This document shows positions 25,524 through 34,508 of a stretch of DNA of 64,000 nt, in pieces. Source of the stretch: Rhodonellum psychrophilum GCM71 = DSM 17998 (GTDB taxonomy: Bacteria; Bacteroidota; Bacteroidia; Cytophagales; Cyclobacteriaceae); NCBI RefSeq assembly GCF_000381545.1, contig NZ_KB906673.1, positions 1 through 64,000 on the forward strand, read 5' to 3'. A model generated the notes under the pieces. The model saw only the letters and a list, made by a program, of their open reading frames with translations, ran no database searches and had not been told where the DNA came from. A program made the translations under genes and the position numbers. Within the stretch, counting starts at the first letter, position 1; each line of letters begins with the position of its first letter.

Positions 25524-25562
25524 AAAAAAAACCCATGTATCGATTACATGGGTTTTTTTTAT
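25524..25562. terminator. Intrinsic terminator of ppiD
   Basis: ACCCATGTA/TACATGGGT is a 9-bp stem flanked by an A-run on one side and a T-run on the other, so it can act in both directions. It lies directly after the ppiD stop on the minus strand. Confidence 0.85.
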
Positions 25563-25576
25563 GGAGGGAGGTCTTT

Positions 25577-27688
25577 TTAGAAGAATTTGTATCGATAATC
25601 TTTTACTTCAGCCAAATCCTGAAGCGCCATCATCACCATATAAGATGCTCTCTGCGAAGAATTCATCACCAACTGTCTTTGGTATCCTGTGTAATCCGCT
25701 ATTTCTGGTGGGCTCACCATATTGTTGAGTTTGGCGACTACGATGCCAATATCCTCATGGATAGGCTTGGTCATTTCACCTGAGTTTTTCAATCCAAAGA
25801 TGGCTCCAATTGCCCTTGGCGCAAAACCAACACCAGGAAGAACGGAGGCATTCAACCTCAAATCAGAGGTGTTGTCCAAAGAGGCATCCGTGGAAAATAC
25901 AGCTTTCATTTCTTCCAAAGTTGTTTTGCCCTTCAATTTCTCGACAATCATGGCTGCTTTTTTCTCGTTCCTCACTTGAGCAGTCACTTCTTGTCTTACC
26001 TGCTCCAATGATGCTGTTCCTTCTTCGGATTTGTTGGTCAGCAAAACGACAACATAAGAATTGTCCAATTCATACACTGGGGAGACCTTTACAACGGATG
26101 CATCATTGAAGACCCACCTGATAACCTCTCTTGCATTTTGCAGATTGTTCAGGTTTCTCGAAAATGGCTCTACTCCATTTGCTTGGATGATTCTATATCC
26201 TTCTGCTTTCGCATTGGCTTCAAATTCTTTGGCATTGGAAGTATTGGCGGCAAAAGAATCTGCCCTTCTGAAGACATCGTTTCTGGTGGCATCTGTTGGC
26301 GCCAGTTCCAACTCAACAGTGGCAATTTTATAGGTTTCGGATTTAGGAAGTTCCGTCACGCTGATGATATGAAAACCATATTCGGTTTCCACCAAATTAT
26401 TGATCAATCCTGTTGACTTGGCGGCATAGGCTGCTTCGGCAAATTCAGTAACAAAATCCTCTTTGGCAAACCATCCAAGGTCTCCACCTCTCTGGGCGGT
26501 TCCATCTTGGCCGTATTGTGCTGCTGCACTCGCAAAGTCCAGCCCATTTTGAATCTCTGTCAATACATTTTGGGCAGTGAATCTAACGGCTACTTTACCC
26601 GCCTCATCCAGACCATTGGTCCCGAAGAGAATATGGCTGGCTCTAATCCTTGGCGTTCCATCAAATTTTTCAGTAACCTTATGGGTGATGTAGGTCGATC
26701 TGTTGGTCAGAAAAGGACCATAGGTTTCACCTACTGCGATGTTTTCAACATTGTTGACCAAAGTCTGTGGCAATGCGTCGCCAGGTCTATAAACCATGAA
26801 TGGATTTTGACCTTCTGAATTCCTCAAAACAAACGTGGAATCTGAATCGCTTGCGCGAAGTTCGTCCGTTAATCTTCTGATTTCCGAAAGGACTAGGGTT
26901 GAATCTTCACCACTTGGGTTGAGATCGAAACTCACATACTGAAGGTCGGCATTGTCAGAAACTTTGAATTTCGCTTCATGCTTTTTGATGTAGCTTTTCA
27001 ATTCATTATCTGTAACAGCAACTGCCGAATCAGAAATCACATAGAAAGGAATGAACAAGTGGTCGACGTCCGCTACTGTGGAGGCCATTCTGTATTCAAG
27101 TTTTCCTTCCGCAGTGGTGGCGTATTCGGCGGTGGTCAAAATATTGTCATATTTGATTCTCAGCCTGGAATCTGCGAAAAGTCTCTCTTGTTGCGCCCAG
27201 AAAGCTTTTTGCTCAGGAGGTGCATTTTCAAGGGATTGAAGGAAGGTTACCAACTGCATTCTATCGAACTCACCGGTTTCGGGATTGACAAGCTGCTGCC
27301 TGAGCTCCGCGATGATGTTTTTACCTTGCACCATGTCCACCAATTCCGCATCGGTTACAGTCAATCCAAGCGCCTCATACTGGGTCTTGAAAACACGGTC
27401 TACGATCAAGGCCTGCCAGGCTTGCTCACGAAGGCTATACATTTCATTTTCGGAAGGTGTTCTTCCTGTGTTCTGCTGGAATGCGAATTTGGTTTCTTCG
27501 ATTTTTTGGATGTATTCTTCATAGGAAATACTTTCCCCTGCGATTTCCCCAACATCATTTGATCCCCCACCCAGCAGGGTAGAATTCGGACTCAAAATGT
27601 CTCCTCCAATGAGGAAGAATATTAATCCTACTGCAATTACACCGATTGCAAGACCTGTTCTCTGTCTGATTTTTTTAATTAATGCCAT
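25577..27688 (-). CDS. PpiD/SurA-type periplasmic peptidyl-prolyl isomerase
   Basis: A 703-aa protein. An N-terminal anchor (about 12-32) is followed by a SurA_N-like helical chaperone domain (about 45-190). A parvulin domain begins at about residue 345 with 'RIRASHILFG' and 'GGDLGWFAKEDFVTEFAEAA'. A second, degenerate SurA-like region and C-terminal helices follow. PpiD proteins fold outer-membrane proteins as they leave Sec. Last gene of the lptC-containing group on the minus strand. Confidence 0.9.
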   Translation of the reverse strand: MALIKKIRQRTGLAIGVIAVGLIFFLIGGDILSPNSTLLGGGSNDVGEIAGESISYEEYIQKIEETKFAFQQNTGRTPSENEMYSLREQAWQALIVDRVFKTQYEALGLTVTDAELVDMVQGKNIIAELRQQLVNPETGEFDRMQLVTFLQSLENAPPEQKAFWAQQERLFADSRLRIKYDNILTTAEYATTAEGKLEYRMASTVADVDHLFIPFYVISDSAVAVTDNELKSYIKKHEAKFKVSDNADLQYVSFDLNPSGEDSTLVLSEIRRLTDELRASDSDSTFVLRNSEGQNPFMVYRPGDALPQTLVNNVENIAVGETYGPFLTNRSTYITHKVTEKFDGTPRIRASHILFGTNGLDEAGKVAVRFTAQNVLTEIQNGLDFASAAAQYGQDGTAQRGGDLGWFAKEDFVTEFAEAAYAAKSTGLINNLVETEYGFHIISVTELPKSETYKIATVELELAPTDATRNDVFRRADSFAANTSNAKEFEANAKAEGYRIIQANGVEPFSRNLNNLQNAREVIRWVFNDASVVKVSPVYELDNSYVVVLLTNKSEEGTASLEQVRQEVTAQVRNEKKAAMIVEKLKGKTTLEEMKAVFSTDASLDNTSDLRLNASVLPGVGFAPRAIGAIFGLKNSGEMTKPIHEDIGIVVAKLNNMVSPPEIADYTGYQRQLVMNSSQRASYMVMMALQDLAEVKDYRYKFF

Positions 27689-27761
27689 TCTTCTGGTTTT
27701 ATGAAGTGCCGCAAAATAATTACATCTATCGCTAATATCAAAATATTACGCTGTCAATAAA

Positions 27762-29048
27762 TTACTTATTGGAAAATGAGGTGGAATTTACTCTGATTTT
27801 CAAAGTATCAATCCGATGATCGTGTTTGGCGACCACGGTAAAGGTGAATGCCCCATAGGAAATGGACTCCCCTTTGTTGGGGAGATTCTCTGCAAGGGAA
27901 AGGATAAAACCCGATAAAGTCTCAAAATCCCCATAAGGGAGATCCCAACCGTATTTTTCATTGAGATAATCGATCTCATGACGGGCACTCATCAGATATT
28001 CATGCTCTGAAAGCTGCTGTTCGATCAAGTCATCATTGTCATATTCATCTTGTATTTCGCCAAATATTTCCTCTATTATGTCCTCCATACTCACAATCCC
28101 ACTGGTGCCGCCAAATTCATCCACGACCAAAGCAAGACTTTTTCTTTCTTGAATAAATTGCACCAAAAGTTCGTTGGCCAGTGCAGATTCAGGGACAATG
28201 ATAACCGAAGTGAGGATATCGGTGATTTTTTTAGGCTTTTTGAACAATTCCAACTGGTGGCAATACCCGATGACATCGTCGATGCTCTCCCTGTAAACTA
28301 TAATTTTGGAATGTCCACTTTCGGCAAAGACCTCTTTCAATTCTTGAATGCTGGCGTCAATCTCCACTGCGACGATATCTGTCCGAGGCACCATACACTC
28401 CCGCACTTTGATGGTTTTGAATTCCACCGCATTGTCAAAGATTTTTGTGTCGAGATCCATTTTTGAATCCTGACTGGAATGGTGCAGGTTGTTTTGGATG
28501 AACGCATTCAGGTCCGTGATTTTAAAAACAGGTTTGTCCTCGTTGTAGTCGAGGCCCAACACATTCTTGATGAACCATTTGGACAGCCCCACGACAGACC
28601 AAACTACTGGAAACATCAAATAATACAAGACCAAAAAAGGAAGGGAAAATGCAGAAAGTAAGGTATTGGGATTGAGCATGAAAATGCTTTTCGGAATGAA
28701 TTCCGCCGTGACCAATACAATGATGGTGGAGATGATCGTCTGGATCAACAGCAAGACCAGCTGGTTGTCAAATGAATCCGGCACCCATCCTTTGATCAGG
28801 GGATCGAGAAGATAGGCCATGAATATACCGTACAATACCAAGCAGATGGTATTCCCGATCAAAGTAGTCCCGATGAATTGCCCTTGATGCTTTAAAAATC
28901 GGGATAGAATCCTACCTGAAAGCAAGCCTTGCTTGTTCTGTAGTTCTATTTGAAGTTTATTGGAAGAAATGAATGCAATTTCCAAACCGGAAAAAAATGC
29001 GGAAAAAACAAGGGTGATCCCTACATAAATCAGATAACTTGATTCCAT
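27762..29048 (-). CDS. CNNM/CorC-type transporter-associated (hemolysin family) protein
   Basis: A 428-aa protein. A DUF21/CNNM membrane domain (about 1-190, four helices, 'FFSGLEIAFISSNKL') is followed by paired CBS domains (about 200-325, 'VRECMVPRTDIVAVE', 'ALVVDEFGGTSGIVSMEDII') and a CorC_HlyC C-terminal domain (about 340-420). Such proteins handle Mg2+ or other divalent cations. Its ATG overlaps the stop of the small upstream gene (TAATG), indicating translational coupling. Confidence 0.9.
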   Translation of the reverse strand: MESSYLIYVGITLVFSAFFSGLEIAFISSNKLQIELQNKQGLLSGRILSRFLKHQGQFIGTTLIGNTICLVLYGIFMAYLLDPLIKGWVPDSFDNQLVLLLIQTIISTIIVLVTAEFIPKSIFMLNPNTLLSAFSLPFLVLYYLMFPVVWSVVGLSKWFIKNVLGLDYNEDKPVFKITDLNAFIQNNLHHSSQDSKMDLDTKIFDNAVEFKTIKVRECMVPRTDIVAVEIDASIQELKEVFAESGHSKIIVYRESIDDVIGYCHQLELFKKPKKITDILTSVIIVPESALANELLVQFIQERKSLALVVDEFGGTSGIVSMEDIIEEIFGEIQDEYDNDDLIEQQLSEHEYLMSARHEIDYLNEKYGWDLPYGDFETLSGFILSLAENLPNKGESISYGAFTFTVVAKHDHRIDTLKIRVNSTSFSNK

Positions 29049-29263
29049 TAATGTTTGTTTTTTGGCTTTTTACTTGGACGAGATTCTTTGGAATCCTGTT
29101 CTTGCTTCAGCTGCATTTTGCGGAATTGATACCAAAACAACAACACCACTGCCAGCATGAATACGGGATAGGAAAGCGTTACCCCCCCTTTCATGGTGAG
29201 GTGCGTCCCAATGATGACCAAAGCTGCTGAAAGCGATAAAAGTAAAATGTCTCCTAATTTCAT
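29048..29263 (-). CDS. Small two-helix membrane protein
   Basis: A 71-aa protein with two hydrophobic helices (about 4-24 and 30-46) and a strongly basic tail (KKPKNKH). Not recognised as a named family. It is locked between lptC (1-base gap) and the CNNM gene (TAATG overlap), so it is almost certainly expressed with them. Confidence 0.7.
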   Translation of the reverse strand: MKLGDILLLSLSAALVIIGTHLTMKGGVTLSYPVFMLAVVLLFWYQFRKMQLKQEQDSKESRPSKKPKNKH

Positions 29264-29264
29264 T

Positions 29265-29813
29265 TCAAAACCCTTCTCCTGGCAAAAGCATTCTACTGTT
29301 TGTTACCTTAAATAATTTATATTCGTTAAATCCTTCATCTGCTTCCATTCCCGTCCCGTTGATCAATGTCTCCTGCTCCTGAATGGTCACAAACTTATCG
29401 GTATAGATTTTTTTTGTGTTGGGGTCCCAAAACAACTCTTCGGAGGAAAGTTTTTGGTTTTTCTCCAGATTGTGGACTTGAACGTCTCCCTCTCCTCTAT
29501 AAAGATTGTCCTTCCTGATAAAATACCCGCGGTCGGCTCTCATCGTAGTAGTCAATTCGCCATCTCTCCCAAAGATGGAAATCTCAATCCCTTCTGGAAA
29601 TTCTATGTCACCCGTACCAAACTCCAATTGCTTTTTCGCCTTGAGGTTCGTTCGGATGATGGCAGAATCACTGTGTACCAAGTCAATGTCATACCCAATA
29701 CTGGTAGGCCCTTGATAAACTTCCAGCAAAGCCGTATCTGTCTCTGGGCCACAAGAAACCAGTAAAAACTGGAAAATGGTGAGCATGGCCAGCATATGGT
29801 AAAGCGGTTTCAT
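29265..29813 (-). CDS. lptC: LPS export ABC transporter periplasmic protein LptC
   Basis: A 182-aa lipoprotein-type LptC. The lipobox ends LLVSCG, followed by the OstA-like beta-jellyroll ('GDIEFPEGIEISIFGRDGEL', 'RADRGYFIRKDNLYRGEGDV', 'EELFWDPNTKKIYTDKFV'). It passes LPS from the LptBFG complex to LptA. The ATG at 29813 is chosen because it places the signal peptide first; the frame extends 16 residues upstream. lptB lies elsewhere in the window at 62.6 kb. Confidence 0.88.
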   Translation of the reverse strand: MKPLYHMLAMLTIFQFLLVSCGPETDTALLEVYQGPTSIGYDIDLVHSDSAIIRTNLKAKKQLEFGTGDIEFPEGIEISIFGRDGELTTTMRADRGYFIRKDNLYRGEGDVQVHNLEKNQKLSSEELFWDPNTKKIYTDKFVTIQEQETLINGTGMEADEGFNEYKLFKVTNSRMLLPGEGF

Positions 29814-29862
29814 GTCACAAAGATAGATAAAGATTCCTGAATGCGATTTTCTCAAAAGCAAA

Positions 29863-29893
29863 TAAAAAAAGGCGGTATAGAAACCGCCCTTTT
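29863..29893. terminator. Intrinsic terminator after the TPR gene
   Basis: GGCGGT/ACCGCC stem (6 bp, 6-nt loop) flanked by A- and T-runs. It terminates the coaX-OMP-TPR unit on the minus strand. Confidence 0.8.
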
Positions 29894-29913
29894 CATTGGA
29901 TATTTAAACAACT

Positions 29914-31212
29914 TTAATCTCTTGTGGCTAGGGTTACATTTTCCCCGATCCAGCAACCTGTGCTGATGGATTCACCCACCTGCAATCCTTCTGTGAACAA
30001 TTCTTCCTTGGAAGGGAATCTTGCTCTTGCATCAGCCATTCCTTTGGAATCGCCTGCTCTTTGGAATGCATTGTAAGCGGCGATATAGATTGAATAATCT
30101 TTAGCCCTACTTACTCCGCCTTTACAGTCGTTAAAGGATCCCATGTAAAGCTGACCGATCAAGGCCCAAGCATCACTGTTTCTGGTAGGGTCCACTTTCG
30201 CAGCATCCAATGCAGAAGATCTAGCCGCTCCTTTTCTTCCTGCCTGCGCATGTACTTTTGAAAGGTCCATGTAAACTTCAGCCTTTTGGGTGTCGTTTTC
30301 AGCCAATTTCAAGGCTTTTTCCAATAGTGGTTGTGCCTTGTCATATTCCCTGTTTTGCATGAAACGCATTGCCCTTACCTGGGAGGTAGAGAAGGTTGGA
30401 TTGTCTATGTCTATTAATTCCAAGGCCAATGCAAATGCATCAGTGCTCAAACATTTGTATTGAAGAGAATACCTGAAAATCTGCTGCGCCAATATCATAT
30501 TGGTGCGGTCAGCTGTAAGTCTTGGTCCAAGTGTGTTGTTGATATAATCACAATCGATCAACTCCATTGCTACCAAAAGTGCTTCCACATTCGATTTTGG
30601 AGTGGCGACATCCAATCCTTTCGCTTCGGCTTCTTCCAATAAAACGGTCAATTTATCGTGAATGGCGAGGACCTCCTCAGCTGTATAGGCTTTGTTTAGA
30701 AGATAATGCCTTCTTACCAAATCAAAATACGCTGCAGTGTAGGCTGGATTGATCGTCCCATTGACTTCAAATGCACGATCGTAAGTGGCTACAGCATCAG
30801 CCAATTTGGTTTTATCATCTCTGTAAAACTGATAGCCATAGTAAGCCTTATTTTCAATCCACTTGGTTTCGTTGTCGAAATTGGTTTTTCGGAGATCAAA
30901 AACAGTCATCACAGAATCCTGATAAACCCTTTTTTGAGCTGCGTCCGTTGCCGCGGTGGCAGCACTGTTATAAATGGTGACGCCATTGATGTAAATCGAC
31001 TCATTCAAGTCAGGTGTGTTCACCAAAAGCCAGTTAAGGGGCTTTGTGGCTTCCACAAATTGTTCTGACTTCATGTAATCGGTGTAGGCAGCGTTATACT
31101 CTCTGGCTTTCGCTTCCTTCTTTTCGTCGGTTGGCCAATTCCAATCCTGAGCCTGTGCAACTCCCGCTGCGGCAAAGATCAATAACCCGGCTAATGCAAA
31201 TTTAACTTTCAT
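29914..31212 (-). CDS. Exported TPR-like protein
   Basis: A 432-aa protein with a clear signal peptide (1-21, cleavage after AQA). Helical repeat units are concentrated in residues 265-390 ('MQNREYDKAQPLLEKALKLA', 'AEVYMDLSKVHAQAGRKGAA'). It carries two conserved-looking cysteine regions (LIDCDY, 'STGCWIGEN'). It is the standard companion of coaX and a FadL-like outer-membrane protein in this phylum; molecular role unknown. Starts 11 bases after the OMP gene. Confidence 0.8.
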   Translation of the reverse strand: MKVKFALAGLLIFAAAGVAQAQDWNWPTDEKKEAKAREYNAAYTDYMKSEQFVEATKPLNWLLVNTPDLNESIYINGVTIYNSAATAATDAAQKRVYQDSVMTVFDLRKTNFDNETKWIENKAYYGYQFYRDDKTKLADAVATYDRAFEVNGTINPAYTAAYFDLVRRHYLLNKAYTAEEVLAIHDKLTVLLEEAEAKGLDVATPKSNVEALLVAMELIDCDYINNTLGPRLTADRTNMILAQQIFRYSLQYKCLSTDAFALALELIDIDNPTFSTSQVRAMRFMQNREYDKAQPLLEKALKLAENDTQKAEVYMDLSKVHAQAGRKGAARSSALDAAKVDPTRNSDAWALIGQLYMGSFNDCKGGVSRAKDYSIYIAAYNAFQRAGDSKGMADARARFPSKEELFTEGLQVGESISTGCWIGENVTLATRD

Positions 31213-31223
31213 ATCTTTTTTAG

Positions 31224-32507
31224 TTATTCAAATGATCGTTTATAAAACCACGTATTGTCATTGATTGAGAACCCTAAACTAAAGTTTAGATAATTTTCAC
31301 GTATCAATCCATTTCCGGTGGTTCCGCGAGTTCCAACCTTAACTGCCCAATTGACAAGAGACAAATTATTCATCGGAACCGAAGCTCCAAAATTGATGCC
31401 AATATCCTCTATCTGTGTCTGATTAACGATATAAGGCGTTTTTTGGTACTCCAAGCCCATTCTATACGTTGTTCGTTTCAACAAATTATCCATGGCGAAA
31501 TAGTCTGGGGTAATCTGACCGCCCAAAGCCACCTTGAAGGAATCCCCAAGTTCGCCAGTATTGCCTTTGAAGGATTTATATTGACTGAATTCCTGAAACT
31601 GTGCCTCTAGGCCAATAACAAATTTATTGATTTTTTCATAAGAAATTCCATATCCCAATCTGTTTGGAATAAAAACACTTCCCTTTTTATTGTCACTGAT
31701 CAAGTCCCCCGGCGTTTCTGGCTTGCTAGCTTGGCCAAAATCGGCAACTTTTGCAAATTCTTTTCCATTGACATTTCCAAATACATGATAAATGGCTCCT
31801 AAATGAAGGTTACTTTTCTCCCCTACCTTGAAAAGGTAATGTACCCCCGTTTTAAACGCAACATCACTGATGGTTAATCTTTCATAATATTCCGAGGATA
31901 CCCCAACAGGCAAATCGTTTTCATTGACCAAGCTAAGTTGGTTCGTTCTGATCGTCGATCCAAACAAATAAGATCCATGTAGCCCTATGCTCAGGCCCTT
32001 TGCCACCAATAAACCACCCGAAATGTAGGCCTCTGATATCCCTCCATCTCCTTCTATCCTACTCAGGGAAGAAAGGTTCGAATTGGCCACATCGCCTGAA
32101 ACTAAAATATTGTAGTTGACACTACTGATTTGATTGAGCCCCATACCGAGGGTTGCTTTTCCTGCTTTATAAGGAAGAGAAATGGCAATGTAGGAGAGAC
32201 CACCCCCATCTACGTCTTCACTCTGGGATTCGGTTGAAGCGGCAATTCTCTTGTAATTCAAAGCCGCTTGAAAGTTAAAAACCGTATTCCGTGTGGAAAG
32301 GGCGGGATTCACATTGTTCACGGCCCATCCAGTACCAAAACTGATCCCCAATCCTCCCATTGCTTGGGTATGAGTGGGTCCGCTATAATTGAACTCCCCT
32401 ATTCCCAATGCACTGTATGTTGAAGCGCTAGATTGGGAAAAAGCTTCGGAAGATATTAAAAAGGCGCTCAAAGCACCCAGAATCCGTAATCTATTTTTTA
32501 TTGACAT
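31224..32507 (-). CDS. FadL/PorV-like outer-membrane beta-barrel protein
   Basis: A 427-aa protein with a signal peptide (1-25). 'YSALGIGEFNYSGPTHTQAM' followed by 'GGLGISFGTGWAVNNVNPAL' is the N-terminal hatch-like region seen in OmpP1/FadL-type Bacteroidota barrels. Alternating amphipathic strands follow to the end, with a final aromatic residue near the C-terminus. Its start codon overlaps the end of coaX by 17 bases. Cargo unknown. Confidence 0.75.
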   Translation of the reverse strand: MSIKNRLRILGALSAFLISSEAFSQSSASTYSALGIGEFNYSGPTHTQAMGGLGISFGTGWAVNNVNPALSTRNTVFNFQAALNYKRIAASTESQSEDVDGGGLSYIAISLPYKAGKATLGMGLNQISSVNYNILVSGDVANSNLSSLSRIEGDGGISEAYISGGLLVAKGLSIGLHGSYLFGSTIRTNQLSLVNENDLPVGVSSEYYERLTISDVAFKTGVHYLFKVGEKSNLHLGAIYHVFGNVNGKEFAKVADFGQASKPETPGDLISDNKKGSVFIPNRLGYGISYEKINKFVIGLEAQFQEFSQYKSFKGNTGELGDSFKVALGGQITPDYFAMDNLLKRTTYRMGLEYQKTPYIVNQTQIEDIGINFGASVPMNNLSLVNWAVKVGTRGTTGNGLIRENYLNFSLGFSINDNTWFYKRSFE

Positions 32508-33210
32508 TGTACGTTAAAATTCTATTCAATCCATATAGGACCAAATTAGGGATTACAAATATGTGGTCTTTTGTCAAGCTTTCAAAGAATTTTGAATCCC
32601 CTCCACAAATAATGACCTTTAAATCTTGGTGTTGTGAACGGTAAGCCTGCATAAATCCTTCCATTTCAAATTGGACGCCAAAATAGACTCCTGACCTAAG
32701 TCCCATTTCAGTACTGTCACCGATCAATCTTATGGATTGGGAATCCTCCAAGCCCACCAGCGGCAGCTTTGCTGTCTGTGTGTGCATGGCCTTGAACCGC
32801 ATATTCAGGCCCGGGGAAATCGCCCCTCCCAGGTATTGGTTTTTTTCATTAAGAAATTCGTAAGTGATACAACTGCCCAAATCGATGACCAATACCGGCC
32901 CTTTTTCCAGCATCACCCTGCCTCCCACAGCCGCGGCTTTTCTGTCTACCCCAAGCGTTTCGGGGGTGGCATAGTGATTTTCAATTGGCAACTCTGTGTC
33001 TTTGGTGAGAAGCAGAAAAGGAAAACCCAATGCTGCTTCCAAGTCCACTGCTATGACAGAACTGATGATGCAATGGTCAAATTCCACACTTTTTGAAAAC
33101 TCCCTCAACTCGGAAATGTCATGGAAAGCCTTTTCCATGACCAGTATTTCCCCTTCAAAGATCGCCGCCTTCATTCTGGTATTGCCAATATCGATGATCA
33201 AATTTTTCAT
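32491..33210 (-). CDS. coaX: Type III pantothenate kinase
   Basis: A protein of about 239 aa of the ASKHA fold. The phosphate motif is 'IIDIGNTRMK' (Asp7 to Thr11), followed by 'ETLGVDRKAAAVGG', 'VIDLGSCITYEF' and 'GGAISPGLNMR'. It phosphorylates pantothenate in the first step of CoA synthesis and needs a monovalent cation. The ATG at 33210 is preceded by GGAAGAA; the TTG three codons earlier is a less likely start. First gene of the minus-strand envelope cluster. Confidence 0.93.
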   Translation of the reverse strand: MKNLIIDIGNTRMKAAIFEGEILVMEKAFHDISELREFSKSVEFDHCIISSVIAVDLEAALGFPFLLLTKDTELPIENHYATPETLGVDRKAAAVGGRVMLEKGPVLVIDLGSCITYEFLNEKNQYLGGAISPGLNMRFKAMHTQTAKLPLVGLEDSQSIRLIGDSTEMGLRSGVYFGVQFEMEGFMQAYRSQHQDLKVIICGGDSKFFESLTKDHIFVIPNLVLYGLNRILTYNVNKK

Positions 33211-33354
33211 TTCTTCCAATAAGCAAATGGCAAAACTTCGGTGGGGAAATTTATGAGGAAATCTTGTCCTGCTAAATTAGACATTTTCGGAATGAAGCGC
33301 TTTTGATTAAAATAAATTTAACTTTAAGGGCATTTATTTAACAAGAATTAACCC

Positions 33355-34431
33355 ATGATGACCAAAAATCAATACCAAACAATAGGACTCATGTCTGGTA
33401 CTTCAGGAGATGGACTGGATATCGCCTATTGTGAATTTGAAAAAACAGAATCTTGGCAATACAAAATCCTCAGAAGCGAAACCGTTCCCTTCCCCAAAAA
33501 AATGGGAAAAGAACTCCAAAACAGTCATAAATTAAAAGGTCTAAAATTATCGCATTTGGATGTGGCCTTTGGAAAATGGATGGGGGAAATGGTGCGGGAA
33601 TTTTGTGGAAAAAACCATTTACAACCGGAATTTGTCTCCTCCCATGGCCACACGGTATTTCACCAACCTGCAAAAGGCCTAAGTCTTCAAATCGGAAACG
33701 GATGGGCATTGCACCAAGCCAGTGGATTGCCGGTGATCAATGATTTCAGGATGCTAGACGTGCAATTGGGTGGACAGGGAGCGCCCTTGGTTCCCATCGG
33801 TGATCAATTGCTTTTTTCAAAATACGATTACTGTTTGAATCTGGGCGGAATCGCAAACATCAGCATGGAAAAAGGGGGCTTAAGAACTGCTTTTGACATT
33901 TGCCCCTTCAACCTTTTGCTCAATCATTTTGCAGGGGAATTGGGGAGCCCCTTCGACAAAGATGGGGCATTTGCCAGGTCCGGAAAACTCCTGCCCAAGC
34001 TTATGGAGACACTGAACGACATTCCTTTTTACAGGAAAATCGAAGCAAAATCCTTGGGAAGGGAAGATATTGCACATGACTTCATGAAGATTTTGACGGC
34101 AAAAAGCCATCAACCTGAAAACATCCTGCATACACTGGCCCTCCATTTTACGCAGCAAATCATCAGAACCCTTTGGCGCGAGCCCGGAAAGCAACAAAGC
34201 TTATTGGTTACGGGAGGGGGCGCTTTCAACACATTTTTCATGGAAAAATTACAAGAGGAACTTGGCAATGAGATCCTCATAGAAAAAGCAGACCCCCAAA
34301 TCATCGGTTTCAAAGAAGCCTTGATCTTTGCTTTTTTGGGAGTCCTGAAAGTGCGGGGAGAAAACAACTGTCTGGCATCCGTAACGGGTGCATCCAGAGA
34401 CAACAGTGGCGGATCTGTTTTCGGGATGTGA
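33355..34431 (+). CDS. anmK: Anhydro-N-acetylmuramic acid kinase
   Basis: A 358-aa protein. 'IGLMSGTSGDGLDIAYC' is the ATP-binding start, followed by 'SSHGHTVFHQP', 'DFRMLDVQLGGQGAPLVPIG' and 'YCLNLGGIANIS', all diagnostic of AnmK. It phosphorylates anhydroMurNAc with ring opening during peptidoglycan recycling. Divergent from coaX; two consecutive ATGs (33355, 33358) compete as start. No other recycling gene is adjacent. Confidence 0.93.
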   Translation: MMTKNQYQTIGLMSGTSGDGLDIAYCEFEKTESWQYKILRSETVPFPKKMGKELQNSHKLKGLKLSHLDVAFGKWMGEMVREFCGKNHLQPEFVSSHGHTVFHQPAKGLSLQIGNGWALHQASGLPVINDFRMLDVQLGGQGAPLVPIGDQLLFSKYDYCLNLGGIANISMEKGGLRTAFDICPFNLLLNHFAGELGSPFDKDGAFARSGKLLPKLMETLNDIPFYRKIEAKSLGREDIAHDFMKILTAKSHQPENILHTLALHFTQQIIRTLWREPGKQQSLLVTGGGAFNTFFMEKLQEELGNEILIEKADPQIIGFKEALIFAFLGVLKVRGENNCLASVTGASRDNSGGSVFGM

Positions 34432-34463
34432 GACAGGTGTCTATAATGCTGTAATATTTTTTC

Positions 34464-34471
34464 TATTTTTG
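34464..34471 (+). promoter_or_regulatory. -7 box of the amino-acid dehydrogenase gene
   Basis: TATTTTTG (exact TAnnTTTG), 37 bases before the ATG at 34509. No good -33 partner. Confidence 0.4.
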
Positions 34472-34508
34472 ACGAAGTTTTAAAACCCAAATACATAACA
34501 ATAGATAG

